Shown here piece after piece: positions 1 through 8,178 of a DNA stretch of 64,000 nt (the stretch's first letter is position 1; each line of letters opens with the position of its first letter). The notes beneath the pieces are model-generated. The model searched no databases. It saw only the letters and a program-made list of their open reading frames with translations, and was not told the origin of the DNA. The position numbers and the translations under genes were made by a program. This DNA comes from Flavobacterium flavigenum. Lineage in GTDB: Bacteria; Bacteroidota; Bacteroidia; Flavobacteriales; Flavobacteriaceae. The stretch spans positions 2,294,001-2,358,000 of the forward strand of contig NZ_CP114285.2 in NCBI RefSeq assembly GCF_027111255.2. Reading direction: 5' to 3'.

Positions 1-120
1 GAAATGCCTAACCTTGATCCAGAAGCTACACAAGGAAATAACAACTTTGCTGGCGGATTCGAACAATGGTCAATGCCACAAACTAAGAGTATTGGTTTTG
101 GATTGAATTTTACATTTTAA
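1..120 (+). CDS. SusC-type TonB-dependent outer-membrane receptor, C-terminal end only
   Basis: Only the last 39 codons lie in the window; the gene begins upstream. The open frame from base 1 ends in GLNFTF and a TAA stop. A final beta-strand closing on an aromatic residue is typical of SusC/RagA receptors, which import oligosaccharides or peptides through the outer membrane with TonB energy. A SusD-like lipoprotein starts 17 bases downstream, the standard SusC-SusD order, so the two are surely one operon. The fragment is too short to suggest a substrate. Confidence 0.8.
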   Translation, partial: EMPNLDPEATQGNNNFAGGFEQWSMPQTKSIGFGLNFTF

Positions 121-137
121 TTAAAAAAAAAAATCAA

Positions 138-1571
138 ATGAAGAATATAAAAATAACAATAACAGCATTAATGGCTTTGTTCTTATTCCAATCTTGTTCT
201 GAGGACACAATGGATGACATAAACAAAAATGTTAATGATCCGACGGACATGGCTACGAGGTTAGTTATAACAGATGTTATGGTAAATACAGCCTTTACAG
301 TAACTGGTTCTGATGCTTCATTTTACGCTGGAGTATACTCTGAATTAAGCGCTGGAAATCACAATCAAATGTACAGTGCACAAATTAGACGTTCTGATCC
401 ACAATTATCATCCACTTATAATAATGGATGGAATAATAGCTACGAACAGTTGCGAACATTAGACATAATTATTGATAAGTGTACAAATGGAGACGAAAAA
501 GGAAATTATCAAACACTGGGTGTTGCACAGATTTTACATGCTTATAATTTAGCGATACTTACAGATCTTTTTGGAGATGTTCCTTACACAGAAGCAGGAA
601 AACCTGGAATAATTTTCCAACCAAAAATAGATAAGCAAGAAGCAATTTATACAGATATTTTTAAAAATTTGAATGACGCTATTATTAACTTGAATAAAAC
701 GACAACATATACAAGTTTAGGAACTCAAGATGTAATTTATGGCGGAAGTTCAGCTAAATGGATTAAAGCAGCAAATGGTTTATTAGCCAGATATACTATG
801 AGATTATCTCTAAGAAAAGCTGATTACCAAGGCGTGATTAATTACGTAAATGCTTCTTTTGCTAATGCTGACGAAGAATTAAAACTTACAAATGGCTCAG
901 TTCCAAATCCTTTTGCCAGATTCGAATTAGACAGAGGTGCCTTATCAGTAGCTAAAAGTTTTTACGATATGATGGTAGCAAATGGTCCGGCTGATGCTCG
1001 TACAGCTGATTACTTTACTAAAATTGGAGGAGTAGTTAAGCCATTTGACAACTCAAAGGAAGATATTGAAGGACAAGATATATATTCCATCTCTGCCCTT
1101 ATGGACGAGACTAACCCAATTTACCTACTAAGCTATCATGAATTATTGTTTTTGAAAGCTGAAGCTCAGGCAAGACTGGGATTATCTGAGGCTCAAACAA
1201 CTTTAAACAGCGCAATTAGAGCTGCCTACACTAAAAGACAAGCGGTAACTTTTACAACTGCAGAAGCAGACACATATATTGCTTCTATAGGAACTTTATC
1301 CGGTAACGCATTGTTAAAAAAGATAATGGTAGAAAAACATATTTCATTTTATGAAAATGAAGCTATTGAGGCATACAATGACATAAGACGTTTACAAGCA
1401 TTAGGTGATGGAAACCTTATTTCACTTGTTAACCCTAAACCTCAATTTTTCCCTCAAAGATTCTCTTATGGACAATCTGACGTTTCTTCTAATACAAATG
1501 TTAAAGCTGCATTTGGAGACGGCTCATATGTATATTCAGAAAAGGTTTGGTGGGCTGGAGGTACAAGATAA
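138..1571 (+). CDS. SusD/RagB family nutrient-binding outer-membrane lipoprotein
   Basis: A 477-residue protein with a lipoprotein signal peptide (lipobox ending LFQSC, lipidated Cys20), so it sits on the outer membrane as the lid of the SusC receptor just upstream. The body is alpha-helical and TPR-like, with the repeated helix pattern of SusD-like families (NNGWNNSY, LHAYNLAILTDLFGDVPY, and a C-terminal SFYENEAIEAYNDIRR). That last pattern fits the SusD-like subgroup annotated as SusD/RagB or DUF-type SusD-like proteins. No glycoside hydrolase follows in the operon, since a terminator closes it at once, so the ligand cannot be inferred and could be a peptide rather than a glycan. Confidence 0.85.
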   Translation: MKNIKITITALMALFLFQSCSEDTMDDINKNVNDPTDMATRLVITDVMVNTAFTVTGSDASFYAGVYSELSAGNHNQMYSAQIRRSDPQLSSTYNNGWNNSYEQLRTLDIIIDKCTNGDEKGNYQTLGVAQILHAYNLAILTDLFGDVPYTEAGKPGIIFQPKIDKQEAIYTDIFKNLNDAIINLNKTTTYTSLGTQDVIYGGSSAKWIKAANGLLARYTMRLSLRKADYQGVINYVNASFANADEELKLTNGSVPNPFARFELDRGALSVAKSFYDMMVANGPADARTADYFTKIGGVVKPFDNSKEDIEGQDIYSISALMDETNPIYLLSYHELLFLKAEAQARLGLSEAQTTLNSAIRAAYTKRQAVTFTTAEADTYIASIGTLSGNALLKKIMVEKHISFYENEAIEAYNDIRRLQALGDGNLISLVNPKPQFFPQRFSYGQSDVSSNTNVKAAFGDGSYVYSEKVWWAGGTR

Positions 1572-1626
1572 GACCATCAATAGAATGATGCAAATTCATA
1601 TATGAGATGCATTATAATTATGATAA

Positions 1627-1658
1627 ACCACTCTGTTCATTCAGAGTGGTTTTTTTTA
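1627..1658 (+). terminator. Rho-independent terminator of the SusC/SusD operon
   Basis: Perfect 8-bp stem CCACTCTG / CAGAGTGG with a 6-base loop, followed by a run of T. It lies 56 bases after the SusD stop and before rlmB. Confidence 0.85.
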
Positions 1659-1674
1659 TATAAAACATTATCCT

Positions 1675-1682
1675 TACATTTG
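1675..1682 (+). promoter_or_regulatory. Bacteroidota -7 promoter element of rlmB
   Basis: TACATTTG is an exact match to the TAnnTTTG consensus and lies 4 bases before the rlmB ATG. The transcript would therefore start at or almost at the start codon (leaderless or nearly so). The -33 TTTG is not well preserved, because that position falls in the terminator T-run. Confidence 0.5.
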
Positions 1683-1686
1683 CACC

Positions 1687-2421
1687 ATGGAAAAAGAACA
1701 TCAAATATTTGGAATCAGAGCCATAATACAAGCAATTCAGGCAGGAAAAGAAGTAGATAAAGTATTCATCCAAAAAGAAATTTCGGGTGAGTTAATGAAA
1801 GATTTAATGAAAGTGATGAAACGCGCTAACATTAATTTCTCCTATGTTCCTGTTGAAAAGCTGAATCGTCTTACCCCAAATAATCATCAGGGAGCAGTTG
1901 CAACCATATCCCCTATTGGATTCATAGATTTAGAACATCTTGTTGAATCAACAATTGAATCCGGTTCTAAACCTTTGTTTTTAATTTTAGACCAGATTTC
2001 TGATGCAAGAAATTTTGGTGCTATCATAAGAACAGCTGAGTGTACTGGTGTAAATGGAATTATAGTTCAAAAAGCAGGCTCAGCTCCAGTTAACGGGGAT
2101 ACCGTAAAAACTTCAGCCGGAGCTGTTTTTAATGTTCCTATCTGTAAGGTTGAACATATCAAAGATGCTATTTTTTATCTTCAGGGATCAGGAATTAAAA
2201 CGGTTGCTGCCACTGAAAAAACGGATCAGAATATTTATGATTTAGAACTGAATGAACCAGTTGCCATTATCATGGGATCTGAAGACAGAGGAATTAATCC
2301 TTCTGTTCTTAAAATTGTTGATGAAAAAGCAAAACTTCCAATGTTCGGCTCTATTGGATCACTTAATGTTTCTGTAGCCTGTGGGGCATTTTTATATGAA
2401 ACTGTTCGTCAAAGAAGCTAA
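1687..2421 (+). CDS. rlmB: 23S rRNA (guanosine-2'-O-)-methyltransferase RlmB, SpoU family
   Basis: 244 residues, the usual length of RlmB. The N-terminal substrate-binding domain starts with HQIFGIRAIIQAI. The C-terminal SPOUT knot domain shows all three SpoU motifs: motif 1 (DARNFGAIIRTAEC, with the catalytic-loop N and R), motif 2 (IIMGSEDRGI) and motif 3 (SLNVSVACGAFLYE). The enzyme 2'-O-methylates a guanosine in the 23S rRNA peptidyl-transferase region using SAM. It stands alone between two terminators with its own promoter. TrmH or another SpoU member is the alternative, but the N-terminal domain favours RlmB. Confidence 0.9.
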   Translation: MEKEHQIFGIRAIIQAIQAGKEVDKVFIQKEISGELMKDLMKVMKRANINFSYVPVEKLNRLTPNNHQGAVATISPIGFIDLEHLVESTIESGSKPLFLILDQISDARNFGAIIRTAECTGVNGIIVQKAGSAPVNGDTVKTSAGAVFNVPICKVEHIKDAIFYLQGSGIKTVAATEKTDQNIYDLELNEPVAIIMGSEDRGINPSVLKIVDEKAKLPMFGSIGSLNVSVACGAFLYETVRQRS

Positions 2422-2450
2422 AAACTACAGTTCTATAATAAAAACCTGAA

Positions 2451-2478
2451 AACACTTCGATTTGAAGTGTTTTTTTTG
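2451..2478 (+). terminator. Rho-independent terminator of rlmB
   Basis: Stem ACACTTC / GAAGTGT with a 5-base loop followed by seven T. It lies 30 bases past the rlmB stop, between two convergent genes. Confidence 0.8.
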
Positions 2479-2489
2479 TGCGCAACTAT

Positions 2490-3254
2490 TTAGAAATTTG
2501 TTTTATCTTCTGATTTCGTTATGATGTAATTTACTGAAACATCAGAATTGAAATAAGTAGAAATAATTTCAGGTTCTTCGTCAGGTATCTCTATATTGAC
2601 AAAATTACCGTTTTCATCAAAGTGTTTCATAAATGGATCCTGATCAGGATCAAAATCAGGCCTTTGCCAGTCATAAACAATTGGTTTTGCATATTCAGGA
2701 GTTTTATAGAATAATGTCATAGCAAATCCTGTTATAAAACCTGCCAGATGACCTTCCCAGGAAATATTTTGATCTACATCGGGAAAAACATACCAAATCA
2801 TCCCGCCATAAAGTAAAATCACAGCAAATGACAATGCTACTAAACGATAATATCTAGTCTGGATGCCTTTAAAGAATATAAAGCTTACCAGAACATAAAT
2901 CAATCCACTAGCCCCAATGTGATAGTTTTCACGGCCGATAAGCCACGTAATTAAACCCGAAAATAAAATTCCATAGCCAATAACCACTAAAGATTGCTTC
3001 GGGTAAAAAAACTGTAAGGCCGGCAATAATACAATAAGCGGAATAGAGTTATTATAAAGATGATTTAAATTTTCGTGGATAAACGGACTAAATAAAATGC
3101 CCTGTAAGCCGGAAAAATCACGGGGATATATTCCATTTTGGTAAAAGTCAAAATCAAACCGGATCTGTACCCAATAGATAATCCAAAGCAAAAGAACAAA
3201 AAATACCGGAAGACCAATAACAGCGGTAGAAAATTTAAAGTGGTTATCGTTCAT
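2490..3254 (-). CDS. Rhomboid family intramembrane serine protease
   Basis: About 254 residues from the ATG at 3254 (MNDNHFKFST). An in-frame ATG 42 bases upstream would add an unlikely lysine/asparagine extension. At least six hydrophobic segments are visible. The catalytic pair is present: Ser116 in GASG and His169 in SWEGHLAG. The HENLNHLYNN stretch supplies the conserved His/Asn of the oxyanion region. The charged C-terminal tail of about 60 residues is cytoplasmic-like and rich in D/E. Rhomboids cleave transmembrane segments of other membrane proteins; the substrate here is unknown. The gene is convergent with rlmB. Confidence 0.87.
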   Translation of the reverse strand: MNDNHFKFSTAVIGLPVFFVLLLWIIYWVQIRFDFDFYQNGIYPRDFSGLQGILFSPFIHENLNHLYNNSIPLIVLLPALQFFYPKQSLVVIGYGILFSGLITWLIGRENYHIGASGLIYVLVSFIFFKGIQTRYYRLVALSFAVILLYGGMIWYVFPDVDQNISWEGHLAGFITGFAMTLFYKTPEYAKPIVYDWQRPDFDPDQDPFMKHFDENGNFVNIEIPDEEPEIISTYFNSDVSVNYIITKSEDKTNF

Positions 3255-3351
3255 TTTTTTATTGAGTTTAATAAATACCATCAAAAAACTATCCAATTAC
3301 AATTTCCTGATAATTTGTCAGCAAAACAGAAATATCTCGATCTACAATTCA

Positions 3352-3430
3352 TAGCCCTGATGGAAGCGGCATCCTTTTTCCTGCTGCTGCCAGCAGGAAA
3401 AAGATATAGCGGACAGCAGGAATTAGCTCC
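3352..3430 (+). repeat. Dispersed intergenic hairpin element, copy 1
   Basis: Begins TAGCCCTGATGGAAGCGG and ends with AGCTCC. Its core is a perfect 12-bp stem (TTTTTCCTGCTG at 3375-3386, CAGCAGGAAAAA at 3391-3402) with a CTGC loop, followed by ATATAGCGGACAGCAGG. It lies between the divergent rhomboid and rarA genes. From memory this block recurs in intergenic regions of Flavobacterium genomes. Two diverged relatives occur in this window (near 23.6 kb, and inverted near 60.3 kb). No coding potential is evident. Confidence 0.6.
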
Positions 3431-3472
3431 TAAAAAATCAGAATTAAAATTGAAAACTCGTAATTTTACAAA

Positions 3473-4750
3473 ATGGAAGCACCTTTAGCAGAACGCATTC
3501 GGCCACAAAAATTAGAAGACTACATCAGTCAAAGTCATTTGGTTGGACCAAACGGATCTTTAACACAACAAATTTCGAAAGGAATTATTCCGTCATTAAT
3601 CTTCTGGGGACCACCTGGAACAGGAAAGACCACACTGGCTCAAATTATTGCGCAAGAATCCAAGCGCCCTTTTTATATACTAAGCGCAATTAATTCTGGC
3701 GTTAAAGACATTCGCGATGTAATTGAAAAAGCAAAACAAAGCGGTGGGCTATTTACAGCTAAAAATCCGATTTTGTTTATTGATGAGATTCATCGTTTTA
3801 GCAAATCACAACAAGATTCCCTTTTGGCTGCTGTTGAAAAAGGATGGATTACGCTTATTGGTGCCACTACAGAAAACCCAAGTTTTGAGGTTATTCCCGC
3901 ACTATTATCACGCTGTCAGGTTTATATTTTAAATGCTTTTACAAAAAATGACCTGGAAGCCTTGTTGCATCGTGCCATGAAAACGGACACTGAATTAGCT
4001 GCCAAAAATATTGTTCTAAAAGAAACCGAAGCACTGTTAAGATTATCTGGCGGAGATGGCCGAAAACTATTAAACATTTTTGAACTGGTTGTTAACGCTT
4101 CTGCGAGCAATGAAATTATCATAACAAACGACAGGGTTTTCGAACTTGTGCAGCAAAATACGGTTTTGTATGACAAGACGGGAGAACAGCACTATGACAT
4201 TGTTTCTGCCTTTATAAAATCAATAAGAGGAAGTGATCCTAATGGTGCTGTATATTGGCTTGCCAGGATGATCGAAGGCGGCGAAGATGTAAAGTTTATT
4301 GCCCGAAGAATGCTGATTTTATCCAGTGAAGACATTGGAAATGCTAATCCAACAGCTTTTATAATGGCAAACAATACTTTTCAGGCTGTTTCTACTATTG
4401 GTTATCCCGAAAGTCGTATTATATTAAGCCAATGTGCCATTTATCTTGCTACATCGCCGAAAAGCAATGCTTCTTATATGGCCATTGGAAATGCCCAGCA
4501 ATTAGTTAAACAAACAGGTGATCTGCCTGTTCCGATTCATTTACGCAATGCGCCGACAAAATTAATGAAAGAATTGGGTTATGGTGAAGATTACAAATAT
4601 TCGCATGATTATGCCAATAACTTTGCCGAGCAGGAATTTTTGCCTGATGCTATAAAAGAAACGGTTCTTTACAACCCCGGGAGCAATTCAAGAGAGAATA
4701 GCAACCGCGAGTTTTTAAAGAACCGCTGGAAAGATAAATATGGTTATTAA
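3473..4750 (+). CDS. rarA: Replication-associated recombination protein A (RarA/MgsA), AAA+ ATPase
   Basis: 425 residues, matching the RarA/WRNIP1 family. The N-terminal AAA+ domain has Walker A GPPGTGKT (46-53), Walker B ILFIDEIH (100-107), sensor 1 GATTENPSF and the arginine-finger region LLSRCQVY. The C-terminal clamp-loader-like tetramerisation domain contains [18 protein letters not shown] and the conserved [17 protein letters not shown] region. RarA acts at stalled replication forks with SSB and the recombination machinery. The ATG at 3473 gives the canonical [20 protein letters not shown] start. The gene stands alone, downstream of the dispersed hairpin element. Confidence 0.95.
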   Translation: MEAPLAERIRPQKLEDYISQSHLVGPNGSLTQQISKGIIPSLIFWGPPGTGKTTLAQIIAQESKRPFYILSAINSGVKDIRDVIEKAKQSGGLFTAKNPILFIDEIHRFSKSQQDSLLAAVEKGWITLIGATTENPSFEVIPALLSRCQVYILNAFTKNDLEALLHRAMKTDTELAAKNIVLKETEALLRLSGGDGRKLLNIFELVVNASASNEIIITNDRVFELVQQNTVLYDKTGEQHYDIVSAFIKSIRGSDPNGAVYWLARMIEGGEDVKFIARRMLILSSEDIGNANPTAFIMANNTFQAVSTIGYPESRIILSQCAIYLATSPKSNASYMAIGNAQQLVKQTGDLPVPIHLRNAPTKLMKELGYGEDYKYSHDYANNFAEQEFLPDAIKETVLYNPGSNSRENSNREFLKNRWKDKYGY

Positions 4751-4763
4751 ACCAATTTGTATT

Positions 4764-5507
4764 TTAGAATTTAACTGAAACTTTTTCAGAAATCAATTTG
4801 TCATTTTGATAATATTCAAAAAACCATTGATTGTCTTTTGCATTCAAGCTTCCCTGAATACCATCTTTTATGGCAATGAAAGAATCAGGTCGGGAGGTTT
4901 TAAGCAGCTTCATAACCACTTTTGGCGTTTTATCGATCAACTGAAACCCGTTTTCTGTTGGCTGTGCATAAAGTAAATTGGGATCTGAAACATCTGCAAC
5001 AGGAGCAGAAACTGAAGTTGCAGCTACAGGAGCAGCAGTAACCGCTGCTGTTGATGCAACACCAGAAGCTGTTATTGCGGTTTTGCCACTGTATTTGTAA
5101 TGCAGGCCATATATAGACAGAAAAGCCATATCAAGGGATTCTCTATATGCTGCCTCATATTCTTTCTCTTTGCTTCTTCCTGTTTCAGATGTATAAACTA
5201 CTTTCCCATAACAGTCTTTAAACTCTACAAAAAGTTTTGTTACCAGGAAGGCGTTATCTCTTTTTACATCTGCGTATAAAAGATCACATCTATTGAGTAA
5301 TTCTGCCGGGAGCTGATCATTCTCATAAAAAGCTTGAAATCCTGCTTTTATTAAATTTGCCTTTGTCATAGTTGATAATCGATAAGGATTAATTCCTTTG
5401 GCAAAATCAAAATTTATTGGCACAATTACAGCTTTGTAATCATTAATTGACTGTGAAAAACCAATGAATGAAGTGAATAGAATAAATACTAAAAATTTAA
5501 TTTTCAT
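4764..5507 (-). CDS. Secreted/periplasmic protein of unknown function
   Basis: 247 residues with a signal peptide (MKIKFLVFILFTSFIGFSQS, cleavage probably after FSQ). The mature part starts INDYKAVIVPINFDFAKGINPYRLS, then a region resembling a lipoprotein or curli-type domain (YGKVVYTSETGRSKEKEYEAAYRESLDMAF). A low-complexity Ala/Thr/Val/Pro linker (about 148-172) and a short C-terminal domain ending EYYQNDKLISEKVSVKF follow. I do not recognise the family. It is last in a minus-strand run with yjjG and radC; only 2 bases separate it from yjjG, so it is co-transcribed. Confidence 0.7.
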   Translation of the reverse strand: MKIKFLVFILFTSFIGFSQSINDYKAVIVPINFDFAKGINPYRLSTMTKANLIKAGFQAFYENDQLPAELLNRCDLLYADVKRDNAFLVTKLFVEFKDCYGKVVYTSETGRSKEKEYEAAYRESLDMAFLSIYGLHYKYSGKTAITASGVASTAAVTAAPVAATSVSAPVADVSDPNLLYAQPTENGFQLIDKTPKVVMKLLKTSRPDSFIAIKDGIQGSLNAKDNQWFFEYYQNDKLISEKVSVKF

Positions 5508-5509
5508 AA

Positions 5510-6196
5510 TTATAAATATTTTTTGAGTTCTAATAAATTATTTATTTGTTTTATATTTTCAGGAGCGGCCACCATTTTATCATTAAAAAAAATAGCATCC
5601 AGACCAGCATTTAAAGCACCATTAACATCAGCATCCAGACAATCACCGATCATAATACAATTTTCTTTTGAAGCCATTGCCAGATTCACAGCATAATCAA
5701 AGATAATACTATTTGGCTTTTTTACACCAGCCAGGTCTGAATTTGTAATTGTATTAAAATAACCTGAAATAGCAGCATTATTAATTTTTTTATCCTGAAC
5801 TCCGGCAAAACCATTCGTTATAATATGCAGCTTATATTTTGGTTTGAGATAGTCCAAAATTTCAATTGCACCTTCAAAAAGATGATTGTTATCTGTTAAA
5901 AACTCAATATAATCATTTGCAATCTGATTAATATCTTCATCAGAAATAATAAAATCTAAAGCATCAAACGAGTGCTTCAGTCTGTTATAACGTAATTCCT
6001 GATGTGTAATTTTGTCGTTCTGATATAATTTCCAGCAAGCCTGATTTACAGGAATATACTTTTGAATAAAATCCTGGCAATTGATTTCAGGAAATTTAGT
6101 CTCAAAAATTCGATTAAAAGCTAATTCTGAATTTCTGTCAAAGTCCCAAAGTGTGTGGTCTAAATCAAAAAAGACATCGGTAATATTTTTACTCAT
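5510..6196 (-). CDS. yjjG: YjjG family noncanonical pyrimidine nucleotidase (HAD hydrolase)
   Basis: 228 residues. HAD motif I is FFDLDHTLWDFDRNSELAF, with nucleophile and acid/base aspartates in DLDHT. Motif II is the Thr in HIITNGF, motif III the Lys in AGVKKPNSIIF and motif IV MIGDCLDADVNGA. The sequence DHTLWDFDRNS matches the YjjG subgroup, which dephosphorylates noncanonical and normal pyrimidine nucleoside monophosphates (house-cleaning). The cap domain is inserted after motif I. It lies 3 bases downstream of radC and 2 bases upstream of a secreted protein gene, so they form one operon. Confidence 0.88.
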   Translation of the reverse strand: MSKNITDVFFDLDHTLWDFDRNSELAFNRIFETKFPEINCQDFIQKYIPVNQACWKLYQNDKITHQELRYNRLKHSFDALDFIISDEDINQIANDYIEFLTDNNHLFEGAIEILDYLKPKYKLHIITNGFAGVQDKKINNAAISGYFNTITNSDLAGVKKPNSIIFDYAVNLAMASKENCIMIGDCLDADVNGALNAGLDAIFFNDKMVAAPENIKQINNLLELKKYL

Positions 6197-6199
6197 AAC

Positions 6200-6889
6200 T
6201 CATAAAATTCCTTCATCTGCAAAACTATAATATTTTGTTTCAGTTATGATAAGATGGTCCAAAACTTTAACATCTAAACTATCTCCGGCCTGCTTTATCT
6301 TCCTGGTGATTTGCTTATCAGCATCACTCGGAATTAAACCTCCGGAAGGATGATTATGGCACAAAATTAAGCCTGTCGCTCCATTTTCTAAAGCCACCTT
6401 AAAGACTAAACGTACATCTACAATGGTTCCTGAAATACCACCTTTACTCAATTGTGACTTTAAAATCACCTTATTAGAATTATTCAGAAAAATTACCCAA
6501 AATTCTTCATGTGGAAGCTCACCAATAATTGGCTGCATAATTTCAAAAACAATTTTACTGGATGTGATTTTTGTTAATTCTACAGTGTCCTCGGCTCTTC
6601 GGCGTCTTCCTAATTCAAGAGCTGCAATAATTGCAATAGCTTTTGCCTCTCCTATTCCTTTAAAATTTGTAAGCTGAGCCAAAGACATTTTTCCCAACGA
6701 ATTCAACGTATCGACACTAGCCAAAATTCGTTTACTCAGATCAACAGCCGATTCGTTTCGGCTACCGGATCCAATTAAAATGGCAATTAATTCGGCATCG
6801 CTCAAAGCATTTTTGCCTTTCAGCATTAATTTTTCGCGTGGACGGTCATCTTCTGACCAGTTTGTAATAGGAAAATGTGCTACTTCCAT
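6200..6889 (-). CDS. radC: RadC family JAB/MPN domain protein
   Basis: 229 residues, the standard RadC (UPF0758) length. The N-terminal part has the conserved NWSEDDRPREKLMLKG and a helix-hairpin-helix (LTNFKGIGEAKAIAIIAALELGRRR). The C-terminal JAB domain carries the zinc JAMM motif (LCHNHPSGGLIPSDAD) with its upstream glutamate (HEEFWVIFLNN). RadC was once called a DNA repair protein; its real biochemical role is unsettled. It is clustered with a GNAT gene upstream (10 bases) and yjjG downstream (3 bases). Confidence 0.93.
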   Translation of the reverse strand: MEVAHFPITNWSEDDRPREKLMLKGKNALSDAELIAILIGSGSRNESAVDLSKRILASVDTLNSLGKMSLAQLTNFKGIGEAKAIAIIAALELGRRRRAEDTVELTKITSSKIVFEIMQPIIGELPHEEFWVIFLNNSNKVILKSQLSKGGISGTIVDVRLVFKVALENGATGLILCHNHPSGGLIPSDADKQITRKIKQAGDSLDVKVLDHLIITETKYYSFADEGIL

Positions 6890-6899
6890 TGGCGTATAT

Positions 6900-7361
6900 T
6901 TAAAGAATGTTTTTGCCCATACAAATACTATTTGTCCGGCCTACATAAGGTTCATAATTTTCAATTATTTCGAAACCCATTTTCTGATATAAATTAATTG
7001 CTTCCAGCTGCTTATACAAAGTTTCTAAAATCAACATTTTAAAACCCTGATCTATTGCTTTACTTTCGACTTCCCTAATAATTTGCTTCGCTATTCCTAA
7101 ACCTCTCGCTTCTGGTAAGACAAACATTCTTTTCAATTCGGCAATAGTTTCATTATACTTTTTGAAACAGCCACAACCTACAGCTTTATCATTTAAATAA
7201 AGAAGAACCACGTTTGGATTGAATTCAATTACATTATTACCCCAATAGTTTGCTTTTAACTCCGGGTAACGTTCCCATAAAAAAGTATCGAAAGTATTGT
7301 ATAAAAATATGAAATCAGGATTTTCGCTTGTTGTATGGACAACTTTAATTTTTTCAGGCAT
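6900..7361 (-). CDS. GNAT family N-acetyltransferase
   Basis: 153 residues. The acetyl-CoA binding motif A is visible as ELKRMFVLPEARGLGIAKQIIREVE (the Q/RxxGxG/A loop is ARGLGIAK), followed by LILETLYKQLEAINLYQKMGFEIIENYEPY, the classic GNAT motif B ending. The protein would transfer an acetyl group from acetyl-CoA to an unknown amine. It is the first gene of the minus-strand run toward radC, 10 bases away, and probably shares its transcript. Confidence 0.88.
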   Translation of the reverse strand: MPEKIKVVHTTSENPDFIFLYNTFDTFLWERYPELKANYWGNNVIEFNPNVVLLYLNDKAVGCGCFKKYNETIAELKRMFVLPEARGLGIAKQIIREVESKAIDQGFKMLILETLYKQLEAINLYQKMGFEIIENYEPYVGRTNSICMGKNIL

Positions 7362-7451
7362 ATAGTTTTATCAATATTTTCAAAAATAAGAAAAATCATT
7401 CATTAAAAGTCATTTGTTATTTTGATAATCCTTAATTTTAAACAAAAAAGA

Positions 7452-8081
7452 ATGAAAACTATCTCCATCGTTTTAATCCTATTTTGCTTTTTTTCTTGTA
7501 ATCAAAAAGAAAACAACAGTTTAGCTTTCCAAAACAATAATCAAGCTGTTTTAAAAACTTTTGAAGAAAAACTTTCAGAAGCAGCAATTTCTATAATTGA
7601 TCCATCTGTCAAATATGATCCGGTCTATTTTGCAATAGCATACCCAAACGGAGATGTACCAGCAAACAAAGGGGTTTGCACAGATGTTATTATTCGTGCT
7701 TATCGAAAATTAGATATTGATTTACAAAAAGAAGTTCATGAAGACATGATTGAAAACTTTTCTAAATATCCAAATTTAGAAAAATGGAGAATGACAAAAC
7801 CGGATACTAACATAGACCACAGGAGAGTGCCTAATTTAGAAGTTTTCTTTGAAAGAAAAGGGACGAAATTACCTGTTTCTGAAAATGGCAAAGATTATAA
7901 AACAGGAGAAATCGTAACCTGGATGATCAATAACAAACTTCCACATATCGGAATTGTTACCAATAAAAAATCGGCTGATGGTGAACGCAATCTAATTGTT
8001 CATAATGTTGGAGGCGGACAGGTTTTGGAAGATTGCTTGTTTGAATACAAAATTGTCGGACATTTTCGGTACAAAAAATAA
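7452..8081 (+). CDS. DUF1287 domain lipoprotein
   Basis: 209 residues from the ATG at 7452; an in-frame ATG at 7422 would add ten residues in front of an already complete signal peptide. The signal is of lipoprotein type (FCFFSC, Cys after about 15 residues). The mature part matches DUF1287: DPVYFAIAYPNGDVPANKGVCTDVIIRAYRKLDIDLQKEVHEDM, then DTNIDHRRVPNLEVFFERKG and HIGIVTNKK. A conserved cysteine (GVCTD) and histidines suggest an NlpC/P60-like hydrolase fold, but no activity is established in my knowledge. It is monocistronic, convergent with mpl. Confidence 0.82.
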   Translation: MKTISIVLILFCFFSCNQKENNSLAFQNNNQAVLKTFEEKLSEAAISIIDPSVKYDPVYFAIAYPNGDVPANKGVCTDVIIRAYRKLDIDLQKEVHEDMIENFSKYPNLEKWRMTKPDTNIDHRRVPNLEVFFERKGTKLPVSENGKDYKTGEIVTWMINNKLPHIGIVTNKKSADGERNLIVHNVGGGQVLEDCLFEYKIVGHFRYKK

Positions 8082-8108
8082 ATGCTCAACTTCAAAATTG
8101 CAAATTCC

Positions 8109-8142
8109 AAAAAAAAATGCCAGTACAAAATTGTAACTGGCA
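8109..8142 (-). terminator. Rho-independent terminator of mpl (minus strand)
   Basis: On the minus strand a stem-loop (TGCCAGTTAC pairing imperfectly with GTACTGGCA) is followed by nine T. It lies about 27 bases past the mpl stop, between the convergent DUF1287 and mpl genes. Confidence 0.7.
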
Positions 8143-8146
8143 CAGT

Positions 8147-8178
8147 ATCTAATTATCTAATTGACTAATTATCTAATT
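8147..8178. repeat. Tandem octamer repeat overlapping the mpl stop
   Basis: Four consecutive 8-base units: ATCTAATT, ATCTAATT, GACTAATT, ATCTAATT. The array spans the 3' end of mpl and could vary in copy number. It is too short and too AT-rich for a functional claim. Confidence 0.6.

Noticed and set aside
3138..3488. 116-codon open frame on the plus strand running across the rhomboid start and the hairpin element
   Set aside because: It crosses the intergenic repeat and has no family resemblance; its end overlaps the rarA start out of frame.
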